NCBI RefSeq assembly: GCF_000384215.1
Contig: NZ_KB913032.1
Coordinates: forward strand, 7,587,605-7,651,604
From: Amycolatopsis alba DSM 44262
GTDB taxonomy: Bacteria > Actinomycetota > Actinomycetes > Mycobacteriales > Pseudonocardiaceae
DNA: 64,000 nucleotides
Direction: 5' to 3'
Part shown: one piece after another, positions 51,101-60,400 of the stretch
How positions within the stretch are numbered: the first letter of the stretch is position 1
Layout of the letters: every line of letters begins with the position of its first letter
Program-made: the position numbers and the translations under genes
Notes under the pieces: model-generated
The model's database searches: none
Seen by the model: the letters and a program-made list of their open reading frames with translations, nothing else
Told to the model about the DNA's origin: nothing

Positions 51101-52473
51101 AGCATGGGTTCCGGGTTGGACGAGTACGTGTTGCCGCAGGTCACGTTCCCCTGCTTCAGCGGAATCGTGTCCGACCAGGGGAACCAGGCGTCGCCCTTGC
51201 ACGGGGCCACGGTGTAGGTGACGGGGCGGGGGTAGTCCAGCTTCTGATCCATCACGACCGAGCCGAAGGCCTCCGCGGCGGGATCGAAGGTACGCACGAC
51301 CGCGCGCAGGTCCGCGCGCTGCTGGCTCGATTCGGCCGAGCACACACCGCCGACATAGACGACGCCGTCCTGCACTCCCAGCCCGTAAGGCCGCCAGTCA
51401 CCGGCGGCCGCGCACGGGGTGTCCGGGCCCGGAATGGCGTAGCTGGCCTTCGGAGCCGAAGCGGTCGGCTGTGTCGCGTCGTACCGGTACAGCTTGCGGT
51501 CGGCGAGATTGACCACGTACAGGTCCTTGCCGTCCTCGCTGACCTCGACGTCGCCGAGGGACTCCTTGGCCACATGAGGCGCGAACGCGAGGTCCATGTC
51601 CGTGGCGAAGTCGTGTGGCGTGCCCCCGGCGCCGGGGACCGTGGTGAACAGCGACGTGGCGTTGGTCTTGGTGTCGGTGCGGTAGATCGCACCGGCGCCG
51701 GAGGGCCCGTAGGCCGATCCCCGGTGCGCGGTGGCGCCACTGAAGATCCATTTCTTCTGTTTGCTGTATCCGATCCCGTACAGCGCGCCGGTGTCGGCGT
51801 GTGTGGCGAGGTCGGTCGTCTGATTGTTCACTCCCCTGGCGTTGTAGGGGAAGGACACCAGCGTCCGCGACGTCGCGGGTTCGGGGGTCACGTCGTTGCG
51901 GATACAGGCGGTGACCAGCGTCGCGTTCTTCTGGCAGTAGTCGCCTGGGTTCCAGAATCCTGTGGTGTAGGAGACGTTCTTGCCGCCCGAGAGGTCCACG
52001 AACTCTTCGGTGCTGCTCAGGTTGCCCGGTGCGTTGTCCAGGCCTGCGCGGTCCGCGAACGCCGAGAAGAACAGGTCCGGTTTCGGGTTCATCACCTGGA
52101 CGCGATACTTGCCCCCGGCCAGCGGGCTGCCGGCGGGTGACAGGGTGACCGTGCCGTCCGCGGCGGTCGTCCCGGAGATCGTGGCGCCCGCGTCGTCGGT
52201 CAGGTTGACCGTGACACCGGACATCCCCGGCTCGAGCACGGGGGTGTACTTGCCGGAGTCGTCCACCGCCCGGACCACCCGCACGGTCACGGTTCCGTCG
52301 CCGTCCGCCCTGGGGCCCGCTACCGCCTGGGCGGCGGTGACCCCGCCGACCAGCCCCGGCGCGGCGGCCGACGCGAGGGACAAAGTCACGATCGCCAGCC
52401 GCTGAAGCCACGACAGCGCGCGCGGTTTTCGGCGCGATCCCGTGTTTCGCGACGCAGGGACGGAGTAGGTCAT
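48106..52473 (-). CDS. LAxTG-anchored surface protein with SdrD-B and six SpaA-like repeats
   Basis: 1455 residues. A long Sec signal (LQRLAIVTLSLASAAAPGL...AQA) starts it. A non-repeated region of ~560 residues follows, with beta-propeller-like character (DVEVSEDGKDLYVVNLADRKLYRYD). An SdrD B-like domain comes next (IGNRVWYDVDKDGIQDPGEPP; ~615-745), then six ~108-residue SpaA/CnaB-type repeats. The C terminus is a Pro-rich spacer, LANTG, a hydrophobic segment and an Arg-rich tail: a sorting signal of the LAxTG type used by class E sortases of high-GC Gram-positives. Each repeat keeps the Lys (VLKQD), Glu (WQETKAPDGY) and Asn (AVN) expected for an intramolecular isopeptide bond, plus an added Cys pair (DPC...VC or IC). 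No sortase gene is in the window. Confidence 0.9.
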   Translation of the reverse strand: MTYSVPASRNTGSRRKPRALSWLQRLAIVTLSLASAAAPGLVGGVTAAQAVAGPRADGDGTVTVRVVRAVDDSGKYTPVLEPGMSGVTVNLTDDAGATISGTTAADGTVTLSPAGSPLAGGKYRVQVMNPKPDLFFSAFADRAGLDNAPGNLSSTEEFVDLSGGKNVSYTTGFWNPGDYCQKNATLVTACIRNDVTPEPATSRTLVSFPYNARGVNNQTTDLATHADTGALYGIGYSKQKKWIFSGATAHRGSAYGPSGAGAIYRTDTKTNATSLFTTVPGAGGTPHDFATDMDLAFAPHVAKESLGDVEVSEDGKDLYVVNLADRKLYRYDATQPTASAPKASYAIPGPDTPCAAAGDWRPYGLGVQDGVVYVGGVCSAESSQQRADLRAVVRTFDPAAEAFGSVVMDQKLDYPRPVTYTVAPCKGDAWFPWSDTIPLKQGNVTCGNTYSSNPEPMLADVVVDTDGSLILGFRDRYADQIGQGQRAVAGGGLLTPSAGGALSRACPDSTGKFVMAENMGCGKTTRGAGFYDQQRTGFHFNALFSGIALSKVETTIASSAIDPIGTTFTGGTAWTNRDGSRPPEARSGNQLSSSFGKGASMADLEVLCDEAPLQIGNRVWYDVDKDGIQDPGEPPVPGATVRLYDATGKLVSTTVTTSRGEYYFDNTNVPGGLLPRTQYTIKVDKPEDYEPGGPLHQWYVTKNDAGPNRFIDSDGVVPAGGRFPEKAVTTGGPGENNHTYDFGFNQPEGKVSVLKQDQDGKPLPGAVFQLWRETNTTPGLQSDGATPDTKVGSACTTGPDGLCGATVPLGTYYWQETAAPDGYLLPDPAVFGPLELTADNYVEGVKATAVNRMMMGDVSVLKQDKDGKPLPGAVFQLWRKTNGDGGGLKIDGPNPDTKIGDPCTTGADGICSSHQPLGEYFWQETKAPDGYLLPDPAVFGPLTLTKDNYTQGVRVTAVNTLATGAVTVLKQDKDGKPLPGAVFQLWRKTNGDGGGLKIDGPNPDTKIGDPCTTPESGVCSETVPVGTYFWQETKAPDGYLLPEPAIFGPLELTTENHAKGVSVTAVNQPMTGAVSVLKQDKDGKPLPGAVFQLWKKTNGDGGGLKVEGPNPDTKVGDPCTTAADGVCTSNQPLGTYFWQETKAPDGYLLPDPAIFGPLTLTAENHTEGVRVTAVNTLATGAVTVLKQDKDGKPLAGAVFQLWRKTNGDGGGLKVDGPNPDTKIGDPCTTPANGVCTETVPLGTYYWQETKAPEGYALAEPTILGPLTLTKDNFAKGVSVTVVNNPKVGEIRLLKKSEGDGKPLPGAVFQLWKKTNGDGGGLKVDGPAPDTKVGDPCKTDAQGVCDFRNLQLGDYYLQEVSAPAGYLLPAEAISGPHTLTDANSGKALEVTRLNQKTPPPPPPTPPVTPPAPHPPVKPLANTGLPMSVYGLAGVCLWFLSGGALMLLVARRRRRRT
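48300..50225 (-). repeat. Six tandem SpaA-like coding repeats, about 324-bp period
   Basis: Repeats start with VSVLKQD or VTVLKQD and GKPLPGAVFQLW (the last with IRLLKKSEG). The middle four are nearly identical in DNA; the first and last are more diverged, the usual pattern for arrays changing copy number by recombination. Confidence 0.88.
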
Positions 52474-52721
52474 CGCATCACATCCGATGTCGGGTCAGAG
52501 GTCTGACTTCGGCAAGGCAAAGCCGGCGCATCCGCAGGCTTGACTACTGCCTGGACGTATGCCACGCGTGAAGAGCATGCCCCCAGGCAAGATCAACACG
52601 CCATTCGAACAGGCCTCTTATCGAACAATCCCACCCTATCGAGTCAGCTCGAACACTATTTCGAAAGAACCGTCCGCGCCGGACTGAAACGAATGATTTT
52701 CGGGTCGGAAAACAGGCCCTT

Positions 52722-53498
52722 TCATCCCCGAAAACGCGAAAAGGACTCTAGTGCTCGGCCCGATACCAGGCCGGCGTCACCTGGATTGCCAGGGATTCGC
52801 CGGGACCTGCCCCGCCCGCCGGGGAAATCGATCACCAACGCACCGTCGAGATCCGCCAGCTGCCTGGTGACCCGGCGCAGCCCGCCGATGTCGTCAATCC
52901 AATAGGTCAGCGGGGATTGCCCGGAATCGGCCGCCGACCTCGGCCGAGGACCGGCGAACACCCCGTAGGGCTTGCCGTCGATCACTTCACCACGCAGCCA
53001 CTGAGGTCCCTGCTCGGCCAGGACCTGCGCGTTGTCCGGCCGATCCTGTCCCATGAGCATGGACAACCGCAGGGCGGAGTCCAGAGGATCGGTCGTGAAC
53101 GAGCGTGGCGACCATTCCGTGGGACGCATGGTTCCCGCGGCGACGAGCGGATCGGCCTTTTTGCCCGGAGCGACCGCCAGCCCCCTGTCGTCCCACGCCA
53201 CCAGACCCGCTGACGAGCCGGCGAACTCGTAGGAACCGACAGCGCGGTGCCGGCGGTAGTCCACGACTCCTTCGACCACGACCGTGTTCCCCGCCATCGG
53301 GGCCTGCACGCGCACTCGCACGGGGCTGCTCTGGAAGGTGGTGTACCGCGCCATCGCCAACCGCGCGGCTTCGTCGAGAGTGACCGGCCGCGGCGCCGGT
53401 TCCGCACGCGGCGTCAGCGCCCACACACCGCCCCCCACGACGGCGACGGCCACCAAGGCGCCGGCCAGCCACCGGAGTCGTCGAGACCGCCAGTTCAT
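52722..53498 (-). CDS. Membrane-anchored extracytoplasmic protein of unknown function
   Basis: 258 residues from ATG 53498 (GAGGTG upstream). It has one N-terminal transmembrane segment (LAGALVAVAVVGGGVWAL) after a basic stretch. The soluble part contains EGVVDYRRHRAVGSYEF, LRLSMLMGQDRPDNAQVL, YGVFAGPRP and TYWIDDIGGLRRVTRQL. This resembles the LolA/LppX-like lipoprotein fold seen in actinobacterial cell-envelope proteins, but the match is weak. It follows the beta-helix lipoprotein gene by 25 bases, so the two are probably cotranscribed. Confidence 0.7.
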   Translation of the reverse strand: MNWRSRRLRWLAGALVAVAVVGGGVWALTPRAEPAPRPVTLDEAARLAMARYTTFQSSPVRVRVQAPMAGNTVVVEGVVDYRRHRAVGSYEFAGSSAGLVAWDDRGLAVAPGKKADPLVAAGTMRPTEWSPRSFTTDPLDSALRLSMLMGQDRPDNAQVLAEQGPQWLRGEVIDGKPYGVFAGPRPRSAADSGQSPLTYWIDDIGGLRRVTRQLADLDGALVIDFPGGRGRSRRIPGNPGDAGLVSGRALESFSRFRG

Positions 53499-53523
53499 GC
53501 GCACCTCATTCCGATCGGCGATG

Positions 53524-54756
53524 TCACCGCGTGGCGGGCAACGGGTAGGCACCCGGATCCACCGGACCCGGCAGATCCACCGCCGCCCGCCGCGGGGCAT
53601 CGGGACCGCCAGGCAGGCGTGGCTGCGCGGGAGGCTGCGGCAAGCCGCGGAAATCGGCACCCGGCGGTGCCGTGACTGCGGCCGGTGCCGGGCCTGCCGG
53701 GCCGCCGAGCCGGTTCGCCTTGCCCGCCGCGGCGAGGACCAGATCGGTGCCGTTGCCGGTCACCAGGCTGTCGGTGACGGTGTTGCCGTCGGCGGCATAG
53801 CCCTGAACGTCGCTGATGATGATCCCCGCCGCCGTATTGCCCTTGACCAGGTTGCGGACCACGGTGTTCGCACTCCCGCCACCGATCCCGATGCCGACGC
53901 CGAACCCGCCGTCGGCTTGCGCCGGGCTGTGTGGATCGTTGTTGTCGGTGACGGTGTTGCCCGCCAGCACCGCGCCGTGCTGCGGCGCCAGGGATTCGAA
54001 GTCGTTGGAGTTGACGGTGACGCCGACCCGGTTGCGGACCGCGCGATTGCCGAGGAACCACAGGTTCTCCGACGCGTTGGTGACCTCGATGCCCACCGCG
54101 TTGTGCTCGACCAGGTTGTCGCGCACGACAGTGTTGCAGGGACGGCACTGGCCGACGTAGATCCCCGAGTCGGCCTGGCCCGAGGCGTAGGAGTTCTCGA
54201 TGATCCCGTCGCGGGCGTCGAAGGAGTAGATCCCGTACAACGCGTTGTTGTAAGCCGTCACGAAGGAGGCGCGAAAACCTTGCAGTGGCGGGAAACGCTG
54301 CGGGTCGAGCGGGTCGTAGTGAGTGCCCCCGGCACCGGGTCCCTGCAGCTTCCGGTCGGTCACGCCGGTGAACAGCACGCCGTTGGCCAGGAACCGTCGC
54401 ACTGTCAGGTTCTCCACCACCGACTGGGCTCCCGTGACGGTGATGCCGTTGACCTTCGTGAAGTCCCCGTCCACGACGACGGCGTTGCGATCGACGCCCC
54501 GCAGGACCACCCGCGGCGTGGTCATGGTGATGCTCTCGTGGTACTCCCCCGGCCCGACCAGGACCAGGTCACCCGGCTGTGCGGCATCCAATCCCTGCTG
54601 GATCGTCTTGGCATCCTCCGGAACACGGATGACTCCCGGACTCGAGTGCGCGACGGGCGTCGTGCCGTCGCCGGCGCACCCCGCGGACGACACCGCGACA
54701 AGTGCGGCGAGAACGATCCCCGCCGGACGTCGCCATCGTCGACCAGACCTGACCAT
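53524..54756 (-). CDS. Right-handed beta-helix lipoprotein
   Basis: 410 residues from ATG 54756 (MVRSGRRWRRPAGIVLAAL; GGGAAG upstream). Signal peptide with lipobox SSAGC, so it should be lipid-anchored outside the membrane. Residues ~45-360 are a parallel beta-helix with NosD-like repeats: DAKTIQQGLDAAQPGDLVLV, VVLRGVDRNAVVVDG, GIENSYASG-type turns, VVRDNLVEHNAVGIEV and GNTVTDN. A His/Asp-rich insert (THYDPLDPQRFPPLQGF) interrupts it. Such proteins bind or cleave polysaccharide; no catalytic set can be assigned. The tail is Pro/Ala-rich. First gene of the minus-strand envelope group and divergent from the DyP gene. Confidence 0.85.
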   Translation of the reverse strand: MVRSGRRWRRPAGIVLAALVAVSSAGCAGDGTTPVAHSSPGVIRVPEDAKTIQQGLDAAQPGDLVLVGPGEYHESITMTTPRVVLRGVDRNAVVVDGDFTKVNGITVTGAQSVVENLTVRRFLANGVLFTGVTDRKLQGPGAGGTHYDPLDPQRFPPLQGFRASFVTAYNNALYGIYSFDARDGIIENSYASGQADSGIYVGQCRPCNTVVRDNLVEHNAVGIEVTNASENLWFLGNRAVRNRVGVTVNSNDFESLAPQHGAVLAGNTVTDNNDPHSPAQADGGFGVGIGIGGGSANTVVRNLVKGNTAAGIIISDVQGYAADGNTVTDSLVTGNGTDLVLAAAGKANRLGGPAGPAPAAVTAPPGADFRGLPQPPAQPRLPGGPDAPRRAAVDLPGPVDPGAYPLPATR

Positions 54757-54996
54757 GTCGACCAAAACTTCCCGTTGCTCTCGCCACGAATCCGGACAAA
54801 GGCATCTGAAAGAGGCCATGCTCGGCCCCCATTCCCCGAATCGGTCCGCGATGTCCTCGAGTTGAGGTGAAACGGGAGACGAACACCCGAATGGGTAAGA
54901 CTGGCCTGCCACATCGGTCTCGATTCGGCAAGTGCTCCCCCGCAGGATAATGTTCGACCGGCGCGAATCCCCGGCCCGATTTCAGGAAATTCCTTC

Positions 54997-56130
54997 ATGT
55001 CAGAGGCTTCACCGAACAGGATGACGACAGGACGCCGGGCTTTTCTGCTCGGCGCGACAGCGTCGGCCGCGGGCTTGGGTCTAAGTGCCTGCTCCTCGGG
55101 TGAGTCGCGTACGCCCCCGCACACGCTGCCTTCCTTCCGGGGCCTGCACCAGGCGGGCATCCTCGACCCGGCGCCACGCAGCCTCCTGTTCGTGGCTCTC
55201 GACCTGTCCGGCGGGGCGGACCGGCGAAGCGTCGACCGGGTGCTCGAAGACTGGTCACACGCCATCGAGCCCGCGACACGAGGCAACCCGGACGCACCGG
55301 AACTGGCAGGCCTGGACACCCTGGGGCTGACCGTGACAATCGGCGTAGGACCGGGACTGCCCGACCGGATCGGCCTGACCGCCCCCAAGGAACTGGCACC
55401 GATCCCCGCCCTGCCCGGCGACCGGCTGCAACCCGACTTCTGCGGCGGCGACCTCGCGGTCCAGATCTGCTCGAACGACCCGCTGGTGTCGCTGCAGACC
55501 GCACAGGCACTCACCCGGCTGGGTCAAGGCGTCCTGACCACCCGCTGGCGACTACCCGGATTCACCCAGCCGGGACCGGCGACGCCGCGCAACGCGTTCG
55601 GGTTCAAAGACGGGACAGGGAACCCGCGCACCGCCGCCGAAATCGGCGACGCCGTGTGGATCACGGACGGCCCGTGGCGGCACGGCACCTTTCTGGCCGT
55701 ACGCCGGATCCCGATGGACGTCCAGCGTTTCGCCGCCTTGCCGACGCACCAGCAGGAAGCGGTGATCGGCAGCAGGCGGGACACCGGCGCACCGTTGACC
55801 GGGCGCGACGAATTCGACGAGATCGACCTGTTCGCCAAACACCCCGACGGCACCTACGTACTGCCCGTCGACGCGCACAGCCGCCGGGCGCACGCCCGGT
55901 TCGACGGCGGCCGCCAGATGCTGCGGCGAGGATTCACCTACTCGTCGGGAAACGACGAGACCGGACTGCTGTTCCTGGCCTTCATGAAGGACCCAGCCCT
56001 GTTCACCAGGGTCCAGACCCGGCTCGCCGAACAGGACGCCCTCAACGCCTTCATCCGGCACACCGGCTCAGCGGTGTTCCTGATGCTGCCAGGCACCGGC
56101 GACGGCTCCGTCCTGCGCCTGCCCGGCTGA
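54997..56130 (+). CDS. DyP-type haem peroxidase with Tat/lipoprotein signal
   Basis: 377 residues; AGGA lies 9 bases before ATG 54997. Twin-arginine motif TTGRRAFLLG followed by a lipobox-like LSAC predicts Tat export and possible lipidation. The fold is the two ferredoxin-like domains of DyP. The distal Asp is in FGFKDGTGNP, the proximal haem His in LPVDAHSRRAH, and the distal-side Arg in RRGFTYSSG. This places it in the exported class (EfeB/TfuDyP-like). It would oxidise dyes or phenolics, or act in haem/iron handling. No EfeU or EfeO neighbour exists, so it is not an Efe operon. Convergent or divergent neighbours suggest it is monocistronic. Confidence 0.93.
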   Translation: MSEASPNRMTTGRRAFLLGATASAAGLGLSACSSGESRTPPHTLPSFRGLHQAGILDPAPRSLLFVALDLSGGADRRSVDRVLEDWSHAIEPATRGNPDAPELAGLDTLGLTVTIGVGPGLPDRIGLTAPKELAPIPALPGDRLQPDFCGGDLAVQICSNDPLVSLQTAQALTRLGQGVLTTRWRLPGFTQPGPATPRNAFGFKDGTGNPRTAAEIGDAVWITDGPWRHGTFLAVRRIPMDVQRFAALPTHQQEAVIGSRRDTGAPLTGRDEFDEIDLFAKHPDGTYVLPVDAHSRRAHARFDGGRQMLRRGFTYSSGNDETGLLFLAFMKDPALFTRVQTRLAEQDALNAFIRHTGSAVFLMLPGTGDGSVLRLPG

Positions 56131-56355
56131 TCAGCGCCCCGCCGCCATCGAGCCGGACGTGGTCGTCACACCTCTTGCGGCAACGGTGGTACGCGCATGG
56201 GGACGGGCATTACCTTCGCCGCGGCCCACTGCTCGTGCAGACGTATGATGTCCGAAACGGGACTTCCGCTCGATCTCGTGAGGTCGCCGTCGAGATCAGG
56301 CCGGTCCTGTATCTTCGACCGCTCGTTCCGACTGACCTGGCGGACAGGGGATTCC

Positions 56356-57408
56356 ATGCGGCTCGGGCTCAATCTGGGGTATTGGCGAACAGGGTACGGG
56401 GTGGAGTACCTCGACTTGGCGACGGTCGCCGACGATCTCGGGTTCTCGTCGGTGTGGGTTTCAGAGGTCTTCAGCTCGGACGCGGTGAGCGTCGTGTCCT
56501 GGATCGCGGCGCGCACCCGCCGGGTGGACGTGGGGACCGCGGTGATGCAGATCCCGGCGCGGGCACCGGTGATGACGGCGATGTCCGCGGCGACGGTGGA
56601 CGCGTTGTCGTCGGGGCGATTCCGGTTGGGGCTCGGTGTGTCCGGTCCACAGGTCTCCGAAGGGTGGTACGGGGTCGGCTTCGACCAGCCGCTGGCACGG
56701 ACCAGGGAGTATGTGGCGGTCGTGCGGGCGACTTTGGACCACTCCCCCTCCGTCCACGCCGGTCCGCACTATCGCCTGCCGCTGCCCGACGGCGCGGGCG
56801 TGCCGTTCGTGCTGGGCGTGCCTTCGGTGCGGGAACGCGTCCCGGTCTACCTCGCCGCGATCGGACCTCGAAGCCTGGAGTTGGCCGGGGAGATCGCCGA
56901 CGGCTGGCTGGGCTTGTTCACGTCTCCGGAGTTCGTCGTCAGGCAGGTCGACCGCATCCTCGCGGGCCGCGCGCGCGTCGGCGGGACGCTCGAAGGGTTC
57001 GACGTCGCGGCCACCACGCCGCTGGTCGTCGGCGATGACGTCCGGGCATGCGTGGACGCGGTGCGCCCCTTCGCCGCGCTCTACCTCGGCGGTATGGGCA
57101 ACCGGAGGGTGAACTTCTATGGCAGGCTGGCCGCCGAGATGGGATTCGGCGCCGAGGCTGCCAGGGTGCAGGAGCGCTTCTTGGCGGGGCGCCACGACGA
57201 GGCGATGGCCCTGGTGCCGCCGGAGTTCGTCGACGCGACTTCCCTGCTGGGGCCGCCCGGCCGGATCGCGGAGCGGATGCAGGCATTCGCCGAGGCGGGG
57301 GTGACCACGTTGAACCTCGCGGTGATGAAAACCGATCAGGGCGTGGCACGGTGTGCTCGCGCGATGCGGACCGCCGCGGAGGCGTTCGAGTCCGCCGGAC
57401 TGGCGTGA
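56356..57408 (+). CDS. LLM-class F420-dependent oxidoreductase
   Basis: 350 residues from ATG 56356 (AGGGGA upstream), although the frame is open back to 56197. The family pattern is clear: MRLGLNLGYWRTGYGVEY, DDLGFSSVWVSEVFSSDAV, VDVGTAVMQIPARAPVMTAM, LSSGRFRLGLGVSGPQVSEG and YLAAIGPRSLELAGEIADGW. This is the F420-dependent methylene-H4MPT-reductase-like branch. It converges on the PKS gene with a 28-base gap. Reduction of a polyketide double bond is a reasonable guess, because the PKS lacks an enoyl reductase; that is inference. Confidence 0.88.
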   Translation: MRLGLNLGYWRTGYGVEYLDLATVADDLGFSSVWVSEVFSSDAVSVVSWIAARTRRVDVGTAVMQIPARAPVMTAMSAATVDALSSGRFRLGLGVSGPQVSEGWYGVGFDQPLARTREYVAVVRATLDHSPSVHAGPHYRLPLPDGAGVPFVLGVPSVRERVPVYLAAIGPRSLELAGEIADGWLGLFTSPEFVVRQVDRILAGRARVGGTLEGFDVAATTPLVVGDDVRACVDAVRPFAALYLGGMGNRRVNFYGRLAAEMGFGAEAARVQERFLAGRHDEAMALVPPEFVDATSLLGPPGRIAERMQAFAEAGVTTLNLAVMKTDQGVARCARAMRTAAEAFESAGLA

Positions 57409-57436
57409 CGTGCCGTCGGACTCGCGGCCGCGCGGG

Positions 57437-60400
57437 TCATCCCTCGCCCGGCCGGACGGAGGTGAGGCCGATGACCCGGGCGACGACCCTGCCGCCGGGT
57501 GCTACGGCGACGCTCTCGTCGCGGTCGAACCTGTCGTTGTCGCACACGCAGTGAAGGTCGATCCCCCCGGCCACTCGAGCCAGGTCGACGTCTTTGGCCG
57601 GTCCGTACAGCTCGATCCTGCGCACGTGCCGCGGCACGGGGATGGTGCCGTCCGGGGCGGCTGCGCGTGACAGGACGCCGAGTTGGGCCAGTGCGTCGAG
57701 CGTCACCATCGGTGTGGTGACGTCGGTGAACCAGCGCTCGAGTTCCGTCTTCGCCAAGCGCAGCCGTGCCCGGTGCCCGCGCGGTGTCCGGCGCAGGTCT
57801 GCGAGGGAGGCGAAGACGCCCGTGAGAGTCCAGCCGGAGTCGTGAGAGCGGCTTGCCTCGGCTTCCGGCGTTCCGGGATCGTCCGGCCCGGACCACAGCG
57901 GTGCTTCGGGAAGCCGGTCGTGCAGCGTCACCACGACGGTGGCGTAGACCTTGTCGGCCACTACGATGCCTTGAGGTCCGACCACGTCGCCCGCGACTTG
58001 GACGTCCACTGTGGACTGGTACCGGTCGTGCGACCGCAGGCGCGCGGTGACCCGGACCGGGCGCGGGCGGTCAGCGGAATAGACGCGCAGGAACGACACC
58101 AGATCGAGGTCCTCGAAGACAGTCGCCACCCGACCTGGGACGAGTCGTAGCGCCGCTTCGGCGGCGAGTTCGACCTGGAACAGCCCGGGCATGGTCGCGT
58201 AGCGGTCGATCCGGTGGCCGTCGAGGTAGCCGTCCCGGTCGAGGTCGAGCACCCGGCTGACGACCACGACCTCCGAATCGGGGCGTTCGGTCCCGTCGAC
58301 GTAGAAGGAGGCGGGCGGCCGGGTTCGCGCTGGCGCGGTCTGGGCGGCGAACGAGCCGTAGCGCGTCCCCTGCTCGATTTCGGCATCGCCGAGATAGGCG
58401 ATCACCTCTGGTCGCCGCGTGTCGGCAAGGTCTGCGAGAAAGGCCCGGACGCCCTCGTCAGTCGTGATCGGGGTGAAGTGCTCGGCCAGGCGCGACCGGG
58501 TGATCGGGTCCGCCGCCAAACCGCTGTCTGCCCACCATCCCCAGGCGATGGAGAATTCTCCCAGGTGCCGCTGGGACAGCGCCGCGGTGAGCAGGAAGCC
58601 GTTCGCCGCACAGTAGTCGGCTTCCCCCGGAACCGGGGCCAGCGCGGTTGCCGACCCGAAGTTGCACCACAGCCGGGGCCGGTTGTCCCGCAGCGCACTG
58701 GACAGGTTGGCGTGAGCGGCGAGTTTGGTGTCGCGGACCGCCTTGAACTCGGCCAAGGTCTTGTTGTCGAGGGAGGCCGGACGGCTGATGCCCGCGACGT
58801 TGAGCAACAAGTCGATCGACGGAGCCACATCGAGTACGTGGCGGATCGTGTCGTGCACGGCGGCGCTGTCGCGCAGATCGCACGTGAGGTAAGTGACCCG
58901 GTCGGCTCCGCAGTATTCCCGGAGCGCTGCCAGTGTCGAGGCTGCCTCGTCCTCCCGGAGCAGGCGCTCGTACTCGGCGAGGGCGTTCTTGGGTGACACC
59001 GCGTCGGGTCCCGAAGTTCGGGCGCGCAGGAAGGTCAGCTTGCCCGGCAGAGCAGGACGCTGAGGGTCGAGCCGGGTGGAACCGATGAGGAAGATCCGAG
59101 GTGCGACCGCCTCGGCGAGCGCGGTGACGGCCAGCGCGCCGATACCGCGTGCGCCGCCCGCGCAGACGACGACGGAATCCCGGGTCAGCGGGATCGGGCC
59201 GGTGACAACGGGCCGGTCCTCCAGCACTCCGACGAGGCGTTCGCCGGAGACGTGGAAGGTCACCGGCGCGGGGCCGCCCGCGCGCAGTTCCCGTTCGAGG
59301 TCCGCTCGTGCCTCGTCGAACCGGGTCGCCTCGTGGACGACGACCCGGGGCGCAACGGTCGTGTCCGTCGCCAGCCCTGCCGCGAGGCCGGTGAACGCCC
59401 CGGTACGCGGGTGCGGGCGCCGCCGGGAATCGACACCGCCCAGCACGACCACGACGAACGACCCACTTCCGGCGTTGCGTCCCCGCGCGGCCAGGTACAC
59501 CGCTTCGAGCAGCCGGGCGACGCGCAAGGGGGAAGTCGCCGGATCGACCAGTATCCGCAGATGGTGGGCTTGCGGCCCGCTGAGAGCCTGGTCGATCCGG
59601 TGCGGGTCGAACGGGAGCTCGGCACCCACGTCGACGACCCGCACGCCGTCGGGAAGCGTGGTGCCGGTCAGGACGTCGAGGTTGTTGGTGAGCACGACAC
59701 AGGGATCCGGTAGCGGCGACTGGGCGTCCGCTCGCGGAGAGTCTCCGTTCTGTGGTGGGCAAACGGGCACGCCCAGGGTGTACGCGTAACGGCGGACGGC
59801 GGGCGTGGCGCGTGCGCCGTCCCGCGACAGCCTGAGCGTCCTCGCGGGTTCCCCCCGGTCCGGTGCGCGCCGCACCAGCAGTGCGGCTTCCTTTCCGGCG
59901 CGGCCCGACAGGAAGGAGACCAGTTCCGGCCCGCCTTCCGCGCCGCAGTAGGTCGAGCAGGGCCGCGTCGCCCCGTCGTCGGGCACGGCCACCGTCGGCG
60001 GCTCGACCACCGCCAGCACGGGCAACCCGTTCTCCTCGGCGGTCTTCCGGGCGGTGACCGCGAACAGGAACGCACCCTCCCGAGGCCGCACGGGCTCCGA
60101 CTCGTGGCTGAGCAGTTCCTCCCAGGCCGGGAGGGTGTTGCCGTTCGCCGCCCCGACCAGCACGACGTCGAGAACACCCTCGGCCAGATACCGGGTGCCG
60201 ATGGCGAAGGCGTCGATCAGCGACGCTTCCCCGGTGTCCACGGTGAGGCTGAGACCACGCAGGTCGAAGTAGTTCGACAGGCGCGCCGCGATGATGTTCG
60301 CCATCTCACCGGGGAAGGAGTCCTCGGTGGCGTGCGGCACCAGACCTCTCACCCTTTCCTGATGCGCGGCCAAGGCAGGGCCGGACCGGGGAGCGATCGC

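Noticed and set aside
52722..53660. Extended start at 53660 for the membrane-anchored protein
   Set aside because: It would overlap the beta-helix gene by 137 bases; ATG 53498 has a ribosome-binding site and places the transmembrane segment at the N terminus.
54997..56130. EfeB of an EfeUOB iron-uptake operon
   Set aside because: The DyP features fit, but no efeU or efeO homologue is adjacent.
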